Positions 1 through 7,381 of a stretch of DNA of 64,000 nt are shown one piece after another; the first letter of the stretch is position 1; each line of letters starts with the position of its first letter. Both the position numbers and the translations under genes were made by a program. Below the pieces are notes generated by a model that searched no databases, was not told the DNA's origin, and worked only from the letters and a program-made list of their open reading frames with translations. The DNA is from Hungatella sp. UBA4396 (GTDB lineage Bacteria; Bacillota; Clostridia; Lachnospirales; Lachnospiraceae): assembly GCA_002389905.1 (NCBI GenBank), contig DGRE01000022.1, forward strand, positions 62,001 through 126,000, read 5' to 3'.

Positions 1-239
1 TGCAGGATATTCACATGAATGCCAACCTTTCCTATGTCATGTAACAGAGCCAGCAGGGCTATTTCATCCATTTCCCTGGAAGAAAGGCCCAGCCTTTGTC
101 CGATGGCATGACAGTATTCTCCGAGACGCTTGGAATGTTCTTCCGTTTCACAGCTTTTCTCATAAAGGATGGCGAGCAATGTGTCAATGGTTGCGCTGCG
201 GCAGCTTTTGCTGTCCCGCGGCAGTTCTTTTTCTTTCAT
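1..239 (-). CDS. HD-GYP domain protein, N-terminal part (cut by window edge)
   Basis: The first 79 codons of a protein whose remainder lies off the left edge. After about 25 residues comes a clear HD-domain start: EHSKRLGEYCHAIGQRLGLS, then ALLHDIGKVGI, where HD is the metal-binding pair of HD-GYP phosphodiesterases that hydrolyse cyclic di-GMP. An in-frame TAG lies 12 codons upstream of the ATG and no other start codon occurs in between, so the ATG at 239 is the only possible start; a GGGGAAGG purine run sits about 10 nt before it. The GYP motif and any further domains are not visible, so c-di-GMP hydrolysis is inferred from the HD part only. Such proteins often carry N-terminal sensor domains; this one would start directly with the HD-GYP domain. 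Confidence 0.75.
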   Translation of the reverse strand, partial: MKEKELPRDSKSCRSATIDTLLAILYEKSCETEEHSKRLGEYCHAIGQRLGLSSREMDEIALLALLHDIGKVGIHVNIL

Positions 240-442
240 GAGCTGGCTGTCCTTCCCCTGAAATCCTTTTCTCTATGTATCGCTTGCAATTTCTCTATTA
301 TATCAATATCATAAATAACTGATTCAATCGTATAAACAATTTAATTATATATAGTTCAACAGGATGTGTCAACACAAATAATAGGTTAAACAGGACATAA
401 GTTTCCATTATGTGCGGTAAAATAGGGTAAGGTGGTGAGTGT

Positions 443-748
443 ATGATAAATGAACGTTTTGTGGCAAGGCTATCGCAGTTAAGAATGGAAAAGGGTGTTT
501 CAGCCAGAGATATGAGCTTATCCCTGGGGCAAAGTGCAGGTTATATCAACAATATCGAAAACAAAAACAACCTGCCTTCCATGGCTGCTTTTTTTGATAT
601 TTGTGAATATTTGAACATTTCACCCAAAGATTTTTTTGACTTTGACTCGCCAAATCCGGAGCTGCTTAATGATATCATCCAGGATTTGCAATGTCTCAGT
701 AAGGAAAAGATATCCCATCTATCGGCAATTATCAAAGATATGAAATAA
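443..748 (+). CDS. XRE-family helix-turn-helix regulator, 101 aa
   Basis: A single-domain DNA-binding protein. Residues 5-60 form the Cro/CI fold, with the recognition region around SLGQSAGYINNIENKNNLPS and the typical tail of this subgroup (ICEYLNISPKDFFDF). No ligand or oligomerisation domain is visible, only a short C-terminal helix rich in Lys and Glu. The start is set by AAGGTGGTGAG placed 5-6 nt upstream of the ATG at 443. It is transcribed alone and ends at a strong hairpin shared with the convergent efflux gene. The target is unknown; self-regulation would be usual for the family. Confidence 0.85.
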   Translation: MINERFVARLSQLRMEKGVSARDMSLSLGQSAGYINNIENKNNLPSMAAFFDICEYLNISPKDFFDFDSPNPELLNDIIQDLQCLSKEKISHLSAIIKDMK

Positions 749-759
749 GGGCAGAAAAA

Positions 760-802
760 AAGGATATCTGAAAAGTCATTTTTCGGCTTTTCAGATATCC
801 TT
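760..802. terminator. Bidirectional Rho-independent terminator
   Basis: A perfect 16-bp stem (AAGGATATCTGAAAAG at 760-775 with its complement at 787-802) with an 11-nt loop. An A-run lies on the left and AATCTTTT on the right, so it can end both the XRE gene (plus) and the mef-like gene (minus). Confidence 0.9.
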
Positions 803-841
803 AATCTTTTAGTTATAAATATGTGTTCATTGCCCCTGGTT

Positions 842-2056
842 TTAACCGGATTTCCCGGTACCAGCCGCCAGCGGACAGATGAGGGCAATGCCGGTAATTA
901 AAACACCTGATATGAGAAACCAGTAATTCACACCGATCCGGTCTGCAAAGAACCCGGAAAGAATCAATCCTGCCGGCATAGCCAGAGACATGATGCTTCC
1001 TGTCAGGGAAAACACCCGTCCTAAATACTCAGGCTTGATCTGCTCCTGAAAAAGCGCCGTCTGAACACCGCTGTAAAACGGAACCGAAAGCCCCATGACC
1101 ATGCAGCATACCGCAAATGCGGCAAATCCATTTGGAGGAAGCAGGCCTGAAACCGTTAAACTGGCTCCCATCATAAAAATAGAGGCCGTTATCAGCAAAG
1201 TCCGTCTTTTGAATTTTCCAAACAAGCCCAACAGCAGGCCTCCCGCCAGCATACCCGAAGCATAAGCGATTTCCGTAACAGAAACATGCACAGGCGTTCC
1301 TCCAAAATATTCCATGCTGATCAGAGGATAAAGGGCGTTAATGGGCATGTAGACAAACATATATAATGTGCCTATAATCAGCAGTGCAAACAATTCTTTG
1401 TTTTTCCTCAGAACAATAAATCCCTCTTTCATCTCCTCCAGAAAATTCTGCCCTTGGCTCTTCTGGGCCGCCTCAGGCCTTGGAATCCGCACAAAAGCCA
1501 CCGTAATACACGCAATGGCTGCGCCCGCCACATCAAGGGCTATAATCGCATTTAGTTCCCAGACTGAATATAAAAACGCCGCAGCAGCCGGGCTTAAAAT
1601 ATAGCTTACGGACTGGAGGGACTGACTGTAGCCCGCACATTTGGTCAGTTCTTCCTTCGGCACCAGCAAAGGGGTTACTGCACTTAAGGCCGGAGAATGA
1701 AACGCCGTCCCCACACTCCGGATAAACAGTGCCGTCATCACCAGCCAAACCGGCAGCTTCATATACAATCCAATGACAGCCAGCAGCCCTCCTGCTGCTG
1801 CGATCATCAAGTCAGCGCCAATCATGATCTTCTTTCGGTCATACCGGTCCACCAATACACCTATGGCAGGTCCCAGGACCGCATAAGGCAGAAATCCTGC
1901 AAAAGAAGCAATGGACAGCACCATGGCCGAGCCCGTTTCTTCTGTGAGATAAAAAATTACCGCCATTTGCAGGATGGCACTGGTCACCAGAGAAACCGCC
2001 TGTCCTGCCCATATCGTAAAAAAATCCAGTTTCCATTTTAAAGTTTCGTTTATCAT
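842..2056 (-). CDS. mef: Mef-type macrolide efflux protein (MFS)
   Basis: A 404-residue, 12-helix major facilitator superfamily proton antiporter expected to expel 14/15-membered macrolides across the membrane. The protein follows Mef(A)/Mef(E) of streptococci, as I recall it, closely over its full length: FFTIWAGQAVSLVTSAILQM near the N-terminus, the loop 2-3 motif GVLVDRYDRKKIMIGADL, CAGYSQSLQS, FVYMPINALYPLISME, and PFYSGVQTALFQEQIKPEYL near the C-terminus. The start is ATG 2056, preceded by AAGGAGAG at 7 nt; an upstream in-frame GTG at 2074 overlaps that SD and is less likely. Unlike mobile mef loci there is no msr(D) ABC-F partner next to it. A long leader with a tiny RLR peptide and several hairpins precedes it (see 2101-2343). 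Substrate is inferred by similarity. Confidence 0.85.
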   Translation of the reverse strand: MINETLKWKLDFFTIWAGQAVSLVTSAILQMAVIFYLTEETGSAMVLSIASFAGFLPYAVLGPAIGVLVDRYDRKKIMIGADLMIAAAGGLLAVIGLYMKLPVWLVMTALFIRSVGTAFHSPALSAVTPLLVPKEELTKCAGYSQSLQSVSYILSPAAAAFLYSVWELNAIIALDVAGAAIACITVAFVRIPRPEAAQKSQGQNFLEEMKEGFIVLRKNKELFALLIIGTLYMFVYMPINALYPLISMEYFGGTPVHVSVTEIAYASGMLAGGLLLGLFGKFKRRTLLITASIFMMGASLTVSGLLPPNGFAAFAVCCMVMGLSVPFYSGVQTALFQEQIKPEYLGRVFSLTGSIMSLAMPAGLILSGFFADRIGVNYWFLISGVLITGIALICPLAAGTGKSG

Positions 2057-2111
2057 ATTTTTCTCTCCTTGCACTTTTTACCGTTGTTTTTCTGGTTTTT
2101 GGCAATAAAAA

Positions 2112-2149
2112 ATGCAGGCTAAAATCCGCAATTGGACTTCTGCCAGCAT
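2112..2149 (-). terminator. Terminator hairpin in the mef leader
   Basis: In the minus-strand RNA, AUGCUGGC pairs with GCCUGCAU (one mismatch), with an inner AAGUCC/GGAUUU stem, followed by UUUUUUAUU. It lies about 50 nt before the mef start codon, so read-through must be controlled for the gene to be expressed. Confidence 0.75.
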
Positions 2150-2291
2150 ATCAACGTTAAAAAGACCCGGGTCAAAAACGCACCGTTTCGAAAACGGCAC
2201 ACTTCTCCTGCATCCATGTCTTAATCCGTAAAATAAGCATAACAAAAAAGCCCACTGCTGTGGAAAGTATCACTGCTTTTTTATTGCCGGC

Positions 2292-2315
2292 TTATCTTAA
2301 ACGAATTGAATACAT
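2292..2315 (-). CDS. Leader peptide MYSIRLR
   Basis: Seven codons, ATG-TAT-TCA-ATT-CGT-TTA-AGA-TAA, preceded by a strong AGGAGGG about 11 nt upstream and about 28 nt after the expected transcription start. It ends in Arg-Leu-Arg directly before the stop. The established mef(A) leader peptide (MTASMRLR) and the ErmD leader (MTHSMRLR...) carry the same RLR '+X+' motif at which macrolide-bound ribosomes stall. The position upstream of a mef-like gene with terminator-like hairpins makes a regulatory role by ribosome stalling very likely. Too short for ordinary gene finding. Confidence 0.8.
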   Translation of the reverse strand: MYSIRLR

Positions 2316-2349
2316 AAACTTGGATGCCCTCCTCTCATTTATTGAAATT

Positions 2350-2379
2350 ATTTTAGCATGAACCAGGTATTGTTGTCAA
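2350..2379 (-). promoter_or_regulatory. Sigma-A-type promoter of the mef leader
   Basis: On the minus strand TTGACA (2379-2374), an 18-nt spacer, then TAAAAT (2355-2350), placing transcription start near 2343, just ahead of the leader peptide SD. Confidence 0.75.
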
Positions 2380-2484
2380 TTTTAAATACTTCCAATAATT
2401 TTTATCTCCTCAAACCTGCTTTCCCTCAATGGGCAGCTTAAAATAATGATATTTTTTCCCTTAACCTTCATGCTTAAAACAGCA

Positions 2485-2940
2485 TTACCTTTCATTGTCT
2501 AAACATAAACGGACCAGCCTTTCAAAAGACTGCTCAAATCTCTCATCATCTTCCGCCGTACGCTTGGCCGGCCCTTTTAAATGATGCTTTTTTCCTGCAT
2601 TTCTGGCTTTTCTTGCCATGTGGCGTTCCATCAGCATTCCGTCAATGTTTTCATTTGTATACCATTTTCCCGATTGATGGATGCAGTAAGCCCCTTTTCC
2701 AAGAGCCATGGCAGCCACGCCGTAATCCTGTGTGATCACCATATCTCCCTTTTTGCAAAGGCTGATCAGCGCAAAATCCACCGCATCCGCTCCGGCGCCA
2801 ATGACTTTTATCTCACTGTAATCAGATGCGAGAACGTGGTTTGTATCGCAAAGCAGCACTGCCGGTATGTGATGTTTTTTCGCGATTTTCTCTGCAATTT
2901 TTACTACGGGACATGCATCCGCATCTATATATATTTTCAT
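2485..2940 (-). CDS. YaiI/YqxD (UPF0178, DUF188) family protein
   Basis: A 151-residue member of the widespread UPF0178 family, which has a PIN-like fold; the biochemical role is not established. It begins with the conserved MKIYIDADACPV, followed by VIGAGADAVDFAL, the acidic D(M)VITQDYG(V)AAMALGKGA and the family's C-terminal RHMARKARNAGKK. The conserved Asp residues suggest metal binding and possible nuclease activity. The start is ATG 2940, with AAGGAGA 3-4 nt upstream; the longer frame to 2988 has no better signal. It stands alone between the mef promoter and a divergent small gene. Confidence 0.85.
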   Translation of the reverse strand: MKIYIDADACPVVKIAEKIAKKHHIPAVLLCDTNHVLASDYSEIKVIGAGADAVDFALISLCKKGDMVITQDYGVAAMALGKGAYCIHQSGKWYTNENIDGMLMERHMARKARNAGKKHHLKGPAKRTAEDDERFEQSFERLVRLCLDNER

Positions 2941-3075
2941 AAATCTCCTTCTTATGCCTGAAAACAGCATCATCTTGCTCTGTTCCATTTAAATGATTAT
3001 ATATATAACATCATGTTTGATATTGCTTTTCTATTGTTACTTTTTCATAGATTAGTGAAAACTTACGATTTGTTC

Positions 3076-3104
3076 TTGTAATTTGTCAGACAAAGAGTTA
3101 TAAT
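3076..3104 (+). promoter_or_regulatory. Promoter of the 46-aa gene
   Basis: TTGTAA (3076-3081), a 17-nt spacer and TATAAT (3099-3104), a near-consensus vegetative promoter about 35 nt before the start codon of the small gene. Confidence 0.7.
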
Positions 3105-3138
3105 AAAAACAGCAAAATAATAAACGGAGGTGTTTTTT

Positions 3139-3279
3139 ATGACAGACAAAGATCAAAAAATCACGAAACAGCCGGAAGATCAACAACTCACAGCTATAAA
3201 TCCGGTCGTAGACATTAACGATTCAGCTTGTTCTCCGGAGTTTTCTGATAGTTGTAAATCCATGGATGAGGATGAATAA
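3139..3279 (+). CDS. Small acidic protein of unknown function, 46 aa
   Basis: Unrecognised. The ORF has its own good promoter, a strong SD (GGAGGTG, 7 nt before ATG 3139) and a terminator hairpin at 3357-3387, so it is very likely a real gene. The product starts MTDKDQKITKQPEDQQ, is hydrophilic with an acidic C-terminus (SMDEDE), and has two cysteines near the end in ACSPEFSDSC. No signal peptide or membrane segment. The leader-plus-cysteine layout is superficially like a ribosomally made peptide precursor, but no modifying enzyme or exporter stands beside it, so that is only a possibility. Confidence 0.6.
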   Translation: MTDKDQKITKQPEDQQLTAINPVVDINDSACSPEFSDSCKSMDEDE

Positions 3280-3356
3280 TCCATCAGCATGACCGGTATG
3301 ATTCCATACATAAACAAGCAGTTAATTTTTATAAAAAATAAGGCTTTGCCTGAAAT

Positions 3357-3387
3357 AAAGGGGTGCTGTTCTGGACAGCACCCCTTT
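3357..3387. terminator. Bidirectional terminator
   Basis: AAAGGGGTGCTGT (3357-3369) pairs perfectly with ACAGCACCCCTTT (3375-3387), followed by more T; it ends the small gene on the plus strand and the RpiB-like gene on the minus strand. Confidence 0.9.
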
Positions 3388-3412
3388 TTTCTGTATAAAA
3401 TGCCTCTGCCCT

Positions 3413-4051
3413 TTAAGCTAACAGGCTCTTTACATATTCTGCAATGGCTTCATCCTTACAGTTGGGGAAGAACAGTTCTGCAAACTTTTCGCCGCCAACG
3501 GCTCCCTTAACCAGTTCCTGGTCAAGACCTTTTAAGCATGTCAGAATATCCTTTAAGTTATTTTCTCTCACTGTATCCAGGATTCTCTTATTTCTCTGTT
3601 CCGGTACAGCCCTTTCCCTGGGATAGCCCTGTCCGCTGGCTTCTGAGAATAACTTCTCAAATGTATACTCCAGATTCAGTTCTGCCCCCCAGCCAAAGCC
3701 CTTTGCAAATGGCATGGAAATGGCATTTCCGTCATTGATCTGAGCGAACATATAGCCGTCGCTGGGGTCAATGACAAGACCGCAGATCACGCCCGGAAAG
3801 CTGTTTAATGCCAGCATGGCTCCTGCTCCGGTTCCGCATCCTGTTATCACATAATCAGCCGCACCGGAATTCAAAAGAATTGCCGCCAGAATTCCGTTCT
3901 GTACATAAGTCAAAGAGCACTCATCCTCCGGAGAGTACATTCCATAGTTGTCCACCGCATAGCCTTTCGTGTCTGCAACCTTCTTTAAGCTGTTATAAAT
4001 CATTTGGTTTTTAGCCGCCTGGCTGTTTTCATTTATCAATGCGATTCTCAT
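3413..4051 (-). CDS. RpiB/LacA/LacB family sugar-phosphate isomerase
   Basis: A 212-residue cytoplasmic isomerase of the ribose-5-phosphate isomerase B / galactose-6-phosphate isomerase family, interconverting aldose and ketose phosphates. The N-terminal MRIALINENSQAAKN and the active-site region VITGCGTGAGAMLALN, with the catalytic Cys in GCGTG, fit the family. It is longer than classic RpiB (about 150 residues): a C-terminal extension of about 60 residues follows YTFEKLF. This longer form is known from Clostridia and its exact substrate is unclear. Start ATG 4051 with GGAGA 9-10 nt upstream. Monocistronic; no sugar transporter beside it. Confidence 0.8.
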   Translation of the reverse strand: MRIALINENSQAAKNQMIYNSLKKVADTKGYAVDNYGMYSPEDECSLTYVQNGILAAILLNSGAADYVITGCGTGAGAMLALNSFPGVICGLVIDPSDGYMFAQINDGNAISMPFAKGFGWGAELNLEYTFEKLFSEASGQGYPRERAVPEQRNKRILDTVRENNLKDILTCLKGLDQELVKGAVGGEKFAELFFPNCKDEAIAEYVKSLLA

Positions 4052-4269
4052 GCTTACCCATCTCCTTTTATCTGATTATACTTGTTTCCGGTTCATAACA
4101 TATGTATGACCCTGCTGCACCTTGAAGTATATTGGAAAAAGCACACTCTGTCAATGGTGTCGACGGATTTACTCAGCAACCCATTGTTGTATTTTCCAAA
4201 ATATGGTATAATATGAACCGGCTCCTTTTTTTATGGGCCAGTGTAAAAACAGAAGGAAGGAACTACAGT

Positions 4270-5268
4270 ATGAAAAAGATTCTAAGATTGCTTACTGTTA
4301 CATCACTTCTGTCCATATCCATGGCATCGGCCGCCTTTGCAGGAACCTGGAAGCAAAACGACCATGGCTGGTGGTGGCAGGAAAAAGACAAAACCTATCC
4401 CTCATCCACTTGGGAATGGATTGACTCCGATGGAGACGGAATGGCGGAATGCTACTATTTTGATGAAAACGGTTATCTTCTCACCGGAACCACCACTCCC
4501 GACGGCTATACGGTAAATGAATCAGGCGCATGGGTTGACCAGGGCCTGGTCCGCCAGAGAGCCGCTAACCCCTTTGCCGCTCAGGCTGTCAACAAAAAAG
4601 GCCATAAGCTTTATGAGGAGGCCAGCCAGAAAACTTCGGTGCTTCCGGGCCTGGATGTGAATACGGACCTTTGGATGACCTTTTCCTACGAAGGACTGGA
4701 GCTTTCTGCCTCCGAACATACACAGCTAAAATACCATGGTTTAAATACTCCAAACATGGAATTTCTTCTGGTAACCACTTCCAGCATGTTCGGCCTGGAC
4801 ATGACGGAAACCTCATTCTATACCGGAGGCTGCTACTACGCGGATGATTATGGAAAATATAAAATGTACATCGGGCCTCAGGATATGATGCAGTATCTGC
4901 CATTTAAAGAGCCCATAGGAGAATTTGGGGTATTTCTTGACAATCTTCAGGTTGCAGAGGACGAAGCTGGGAATAAAATCATTTTATACTCTGCTGAAAC
5001 AAAAGATTTAGACAAGGAACTTAACAAGCTTTACGGCGATGAAATGCCCTCTCTTTCTGAATTTCAATTCAGTCAGATCAACGGCAGAATCACCGTCAAC
5101 TCCGAAGGCTATATTTCCAATGAAACCCTCTCTCTATCCATGTCCATGACCGAAGAGGGGGAGACTATGGGCGTATCCATGAACATTAACCAGAACTACA
5201 ATAATCCGGGACAAACCATATCCATTGAGTTCCCTTCTACGGAAGGATACGAAGGGATTGTATATTAG
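4270..5268 (+). CDS. Secreted protein with cell-wall-binding-type repeats
   Basis: A 332-residue exported protein. Residues 1-23 are a signal peptide (MKKILRLLTV, a hydrophobic core, cleavage near AAFAG). Residues 24-95 carry Trp/Tyr/Gly-rich repeats of the choline/cell-wall-binding type (GWWWQEKDK, YYFDENGYLLTGTTTPDGY, VNESGAWV), which in Clostridia anchor proteins to the wall. The remaining 230 residues resemble a lipoprotein-like beta domain that I do not recognise. The start is ATG 4270 with AGAAGGAAGG upstream; the open frame continues upstream to 4132 but lacks the signal peptide context. It ends at a perfect terminator. Role unknown; surface location is inferred. Confidence 0.75.
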   Translation: MKKILRLLTVTSLLSISMASAAFAGTWKQNDHGWWWQEKDKTYPSSTWEWIDSDGDGMAECYYFDENGYLLTGTTTPDGYTVNESGAWVDQGLVRQRAANPFAAQAVNKKGHKLYEEASQKTSVLPGLDVNTDLWMTFSYEGLELSASEHTQLKYHGLNTPNMEFLLVTTSSMFGLDMTETSFYTGGCYYADDYGKYKMYIGPQDMMQYLPFKEPIGEFGVFLDNLQVAEDEAGNKIILYSAETKDLDKELNKLYGDEMPSLSEFQFSQINGRITVNSEGYISNETLSLSMSMTEEGETMGVSMNINQNYNNPGQTISIEFPSTEGYEGIVY

Positions 5269-5272
5269 GCAA

Positions 5273-5303
5273 AAAGGGAAACTCACGAAACGAGTTTCCC
5301 TTT
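5273..5303. terminator. Bidirectional terminator
   Basis: A 12-bp perfect stem AAAGGGAAACTC / GAGTTTCCCTTT with a 7-nt loop, followed by C and TTTTTT; it separates the secreted-protein gene from the convergent ABC permease. Confidence 0.9.
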
Positions 5304-5331
5304 CTTTTTTATCGCATTTGAACCGTCTACG

Positions 5332-5985
5332 TTAAAATTCTTTCTTCTCCATAATCCTTATGGATATATAATAAGAAACAGCAAAAGCAGCCAAACAAAT
5401 AAGAAGCACTAATCCAACAAATTTCACAGGTCCCATAACCTCCAGCTTTGCCGCCGCCTTGCCTATATTGTAATCCAAATTCCCCAGTCTTTTCACAAGG
5501 ACAAAAGCCCCTGCAACTAAAAAGCCAATGGCTGCCATCAATACGACTCTGCCTTTTTCCGCCCCAAACTTCAACTGAAGAGGCAGGGTCACTGAAAAAA
5601 GCACCTGGGTTACTGCCAGGGAAACAAAAGCCATGGAAAGAGCCTGGGACAGCTCCCACCCCTGCCCGGAAACCACACCTACAACTGCAATCAAGGATGC
5701 CAGCAGCCAGGCTGCACCGCCGACCAGTAAGCAGAATACATATTTTTCAGCCACATATCCGGCTCTGCTTATGGGCAGGGTGAACAGGAAGGAGAAGCCA
5801 TTTTCAAGTTCATCATAACTGACGGTGCTCAATGCAAGCATGGAAAAAATAAGAACCGAATAATTAATAACGAAAGAAGGATCATTGTTGGTAAACAGCA
5901 TGATTCCACAGGCAATCAGTAAAACAAACAAAAATCTCTTTTGATTTTTCAGCAGCATCAAATCCTTGATCAATAATCCTCTCAT
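5332..5985 (-). CDS. ABC-2 type permease
   Basis: A 217-residue membrane protein with about six helices, starting MRGLLIKDLMLLKNQKRFLF, the usual beginning of short ABC-2 permeases coupled to YtrB/BcrA-like ATPases. The loop DELENGFSFLFTLPISRAGYVAEKY is characteristic of the group. It follows its ATPase gene with a 4-nt overlap (ATGA) and is the last gene of a GntR-ATPase-permease operon. Such operons export or sense cell-envelope-active compounds; the substrate cannot be told from sequence. Convergent with the secreted protein gene. Confidence 0.85.
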   Translation of the reverse strand: MRGLLIKDLMLLKNQKRFLFVLLIACGIMLFTNNDPSFVINYSVLIFSMLALSTVSYDELENGFSFLFTLPISRAGYVAEKYVFCLLVGGAAWLLASLIAVVGVVSGQGWELSQALSMAFVSLAVTQVLFSVTLPLQLKFGAEKGRVVLMAAIGFLVAGAFVLVKRLGNLDYNIGKAAAKLEVMGPVKFVGLVLLICLAAFAVSYYISIRIMEKKEF

Positions 5986-6830
5986 ATTTTTTCACCTCGA
6001 ATCATCATTGTAATCACCTCATCAATACTTCCCTTTTCTATAACCAGCCCGGGACTGTTTTCCAGATAGAACTGTTTCCGGTCCGAAAGACAGCTATAGC
6101 CAAAGGTTTCTTTCCTGCGTTTGATAATGTACCGTTTATCCAATTCTTCATACTGCTTTTCCGTTACCTTTAACAGACAGTAATTGCCGAGAAGGGCATC
6201 TGTTTCTTCATGAAGAACCAGATTGCCTCCGTCAATCAGATACAGGTCGTCACACAAGGTTTCCAGATCGCCTGATATGTGGGAGCTGATCAGCACGGAC
6301 CTTTCCCCATTTTCCATATAGCTTCTGATATAATCCAATATCTCATCTCTCGCTATGACATCCAGCCCTGAGGTTGGTTCGTCTAAAATCAACAGCCTGG
6401 CGCCGTGGGACATGGCTGCAATCACTTTCAGCTTTGCTTTCATTCCGGTGGAAAAATCTTTGATTTTTTTCTGAAAAGGCAGGTCAAATTCCTCACATTT
6501 CTTTCTGAATTCCTGTTTATCAAATTTTTTATAAAGGCTCTGCATGACCGGAATAATATCCTCAATGGACAAATATCCGCTGAAGCCTGAATCAGCCAAT
6601 ACAACTCCAATGTCTTCCCTGTCCTGAGAAGTCAGGGAATCAGGTTCCTTACCAAAGACCGTAATACGGCCTCCGTCTACAGTAATCAGACCCAAAACCG
6701 ACTTAAATACTGTGGTTTTTCCCGCGCCGTTTGGTCCGATCAGCCCGGTAATACAGCCTGGGCGCAATTCCATAGAACAGTTGAGACTGAAATCACTATA
6801 ATACTTTTCCACATTTTCTAACTTTAACAT
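5982..6830 (-). CDS. ABC transporter ATP-binding protein
   Basis: The energising subunit for the permease at 5332-5985. Walker A is GPNGAGKTT, the signature is FSTGMKAKLKV and Walker B is LLILDEPTSGLD, all within the first 170 residues; about 70 residues follow that probably contact the permease. The start is placed at ATG 6830, 10 nt after GGAGG; an upstream TTG at 6839 would sit only 2 nt from the SD. It lies 5 nt after the stop of the GntR repressor gene, so the three genes form one transcript under the operator at 7224-7272. Confidence 0.88.
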   Translation of the reverse strand: MLKLENVEKYYSDFSLNCSMELRPGCITGLIGPNGAGKTTVFKSVLGLITVDGGRITVFGKEPDSLTSQDREDIGVVLADSGFSGYLSIEDIIPVMQSLYKKFDKQEFRKKCEEFDLPFQKKIKDFSTGMKAKLKVIAAMSHGARLLILDEPTSGLDVIARDEILDYIRSYMENGERSVLISSHISGDLETLCDDLYLIDGGNLVLHEETDALLGNYCLLKVTEKQYEELDKRYIIKRRKETFGYSCLSDRKQFYLENSPGLVIEKGSIDEVITMMIRGEKI

Positions 6831-6835
6831 TCTGG

Positions 6836-7207
6836 TCAATCCTCCAAAACAATATGAAACAACTCCATCAGTTCCTCATTGCTCATCCCACAGCTTCTAC
6901 CCTTCCGAATGGCTGTTTCCAGATCAGCTTCCACTTCCTTTTTCCGTTCCTCTAAAACCAGATTGGGACTGGTCCCGGCCACAAAGCTTCCTTTGCCGTG
7001 AACTGTTATGACAAAGCCTTCCTGCTCCAGTGCATCGTAAGACTTTTTTACGGTTAAGGCACTGACCCTTAAATCCTTTGCCAAAGACCGCACCGAGGGA
7101 AGCATATCCCCCTCTTTCAATTGTTCCTGTATAATAAGACCTTTGATCTGCTCCACAATCTGCTCGTAAATAGGCTGCATGGATGAATTATTAATAATCA
7201 GCTTCAT
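6836..7207 (-). CDS. YtrA-type GntR repressor
   Basis: A 123-residue regulator with an N-terminal winged helix (PIYEQIVEQIKGLII, then LPSVRSLAKDLRVSALTVKK and ALEQEGFV) and only a short helical tail, the hallmark of the YtrA subfamily that controls ABC transporter operons and usually responds to envelope-active antibiotics. First gene of the operon with an excellent SD (AAGGAGGGGG). A perfect 17-bp inverted repeat over its own promoter is the obvious operator, so the operon should be autorepressed. Confidence 0.9.
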   Translation of the reverse strand: MKLIINNSSMQPIYEQIVEQIKGLIIQEQLKEGDMLPSVRSLAKDLRVSALTVKKSYDALEQEGFVITVHGKGSFVAGTSPNLVLEERKKEVEADLETAIRKGRSCGMSNEELMELFHIVLED

Positions 7208-7223
7208 AATCCCCCTCCTTGAT

Positions 7224-7272
7224 AAACAGTATATAACAGTGCTGTATATTTGTCAACTGTTATATACTGTTT
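7224..7272 (-). promoter_or_regulatory. Promoter with long GntR operator
   Basis: AAACAGTATATAACAGT (7224-7240) and ACTGTTATATACTGTTT (7256-7272) are a perfect 17-bp inverted repeat with a 15-nt centre. On the minus strand TTGACA (7256-7251), 17 nt and TATACT (7233-7228) form a promoter whose two hexamers lie in the two arms. Binding of a dimer to both arms would mask the promoter completely. Confidence 0.88.
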
Positions 7273-7381
7273 ACTATCTTTTTTATAAAACCAAAGATAA
7301 TACGGAGATTTTTCCCGCTTTTTCAGCCACAGCAAAAAACAGGGAAGGTTTCCCTTCCCCGCTGTCTGCTTCGCATTATAC

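Larger units (their letters stand above)
2101..2343 (-). promoter_or_regulatory. Attenuator-type leader of the mef-like gene
   Basis: About 290 nt separate the promoter from the mef start. In RNA order they hold the leader peptide (2315-2292), hairpin A (2285-2275 with 2251-2241, an 11-bp stem with one G-U, followed by a U-run), a GTGCCGTTT/AAACGGTGC hairpin followed by GTTTTT, a GACCCGGGTC element followed by TTTTT, and a strong terminator at 2149-2112 followed by six U. The 12-nt segment 2288-2277 (GGCAAUAAAAAA) just after the peptide stop is perfectly complementary to 2112-2101 (UUUUUUAUUGCC), which includes the terminator U-run. That pairing excludes hairpin A, so the RNA has alternative folds that a stalled ribosome could switch. 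Confidence 0.7.

Noticed and set aside
4132..4269. Upstream extension of the secreted protein ORF
   Set aside because: The extra 46 residues would precede a clear signal peptide with its own SD, so the start is at 4270.
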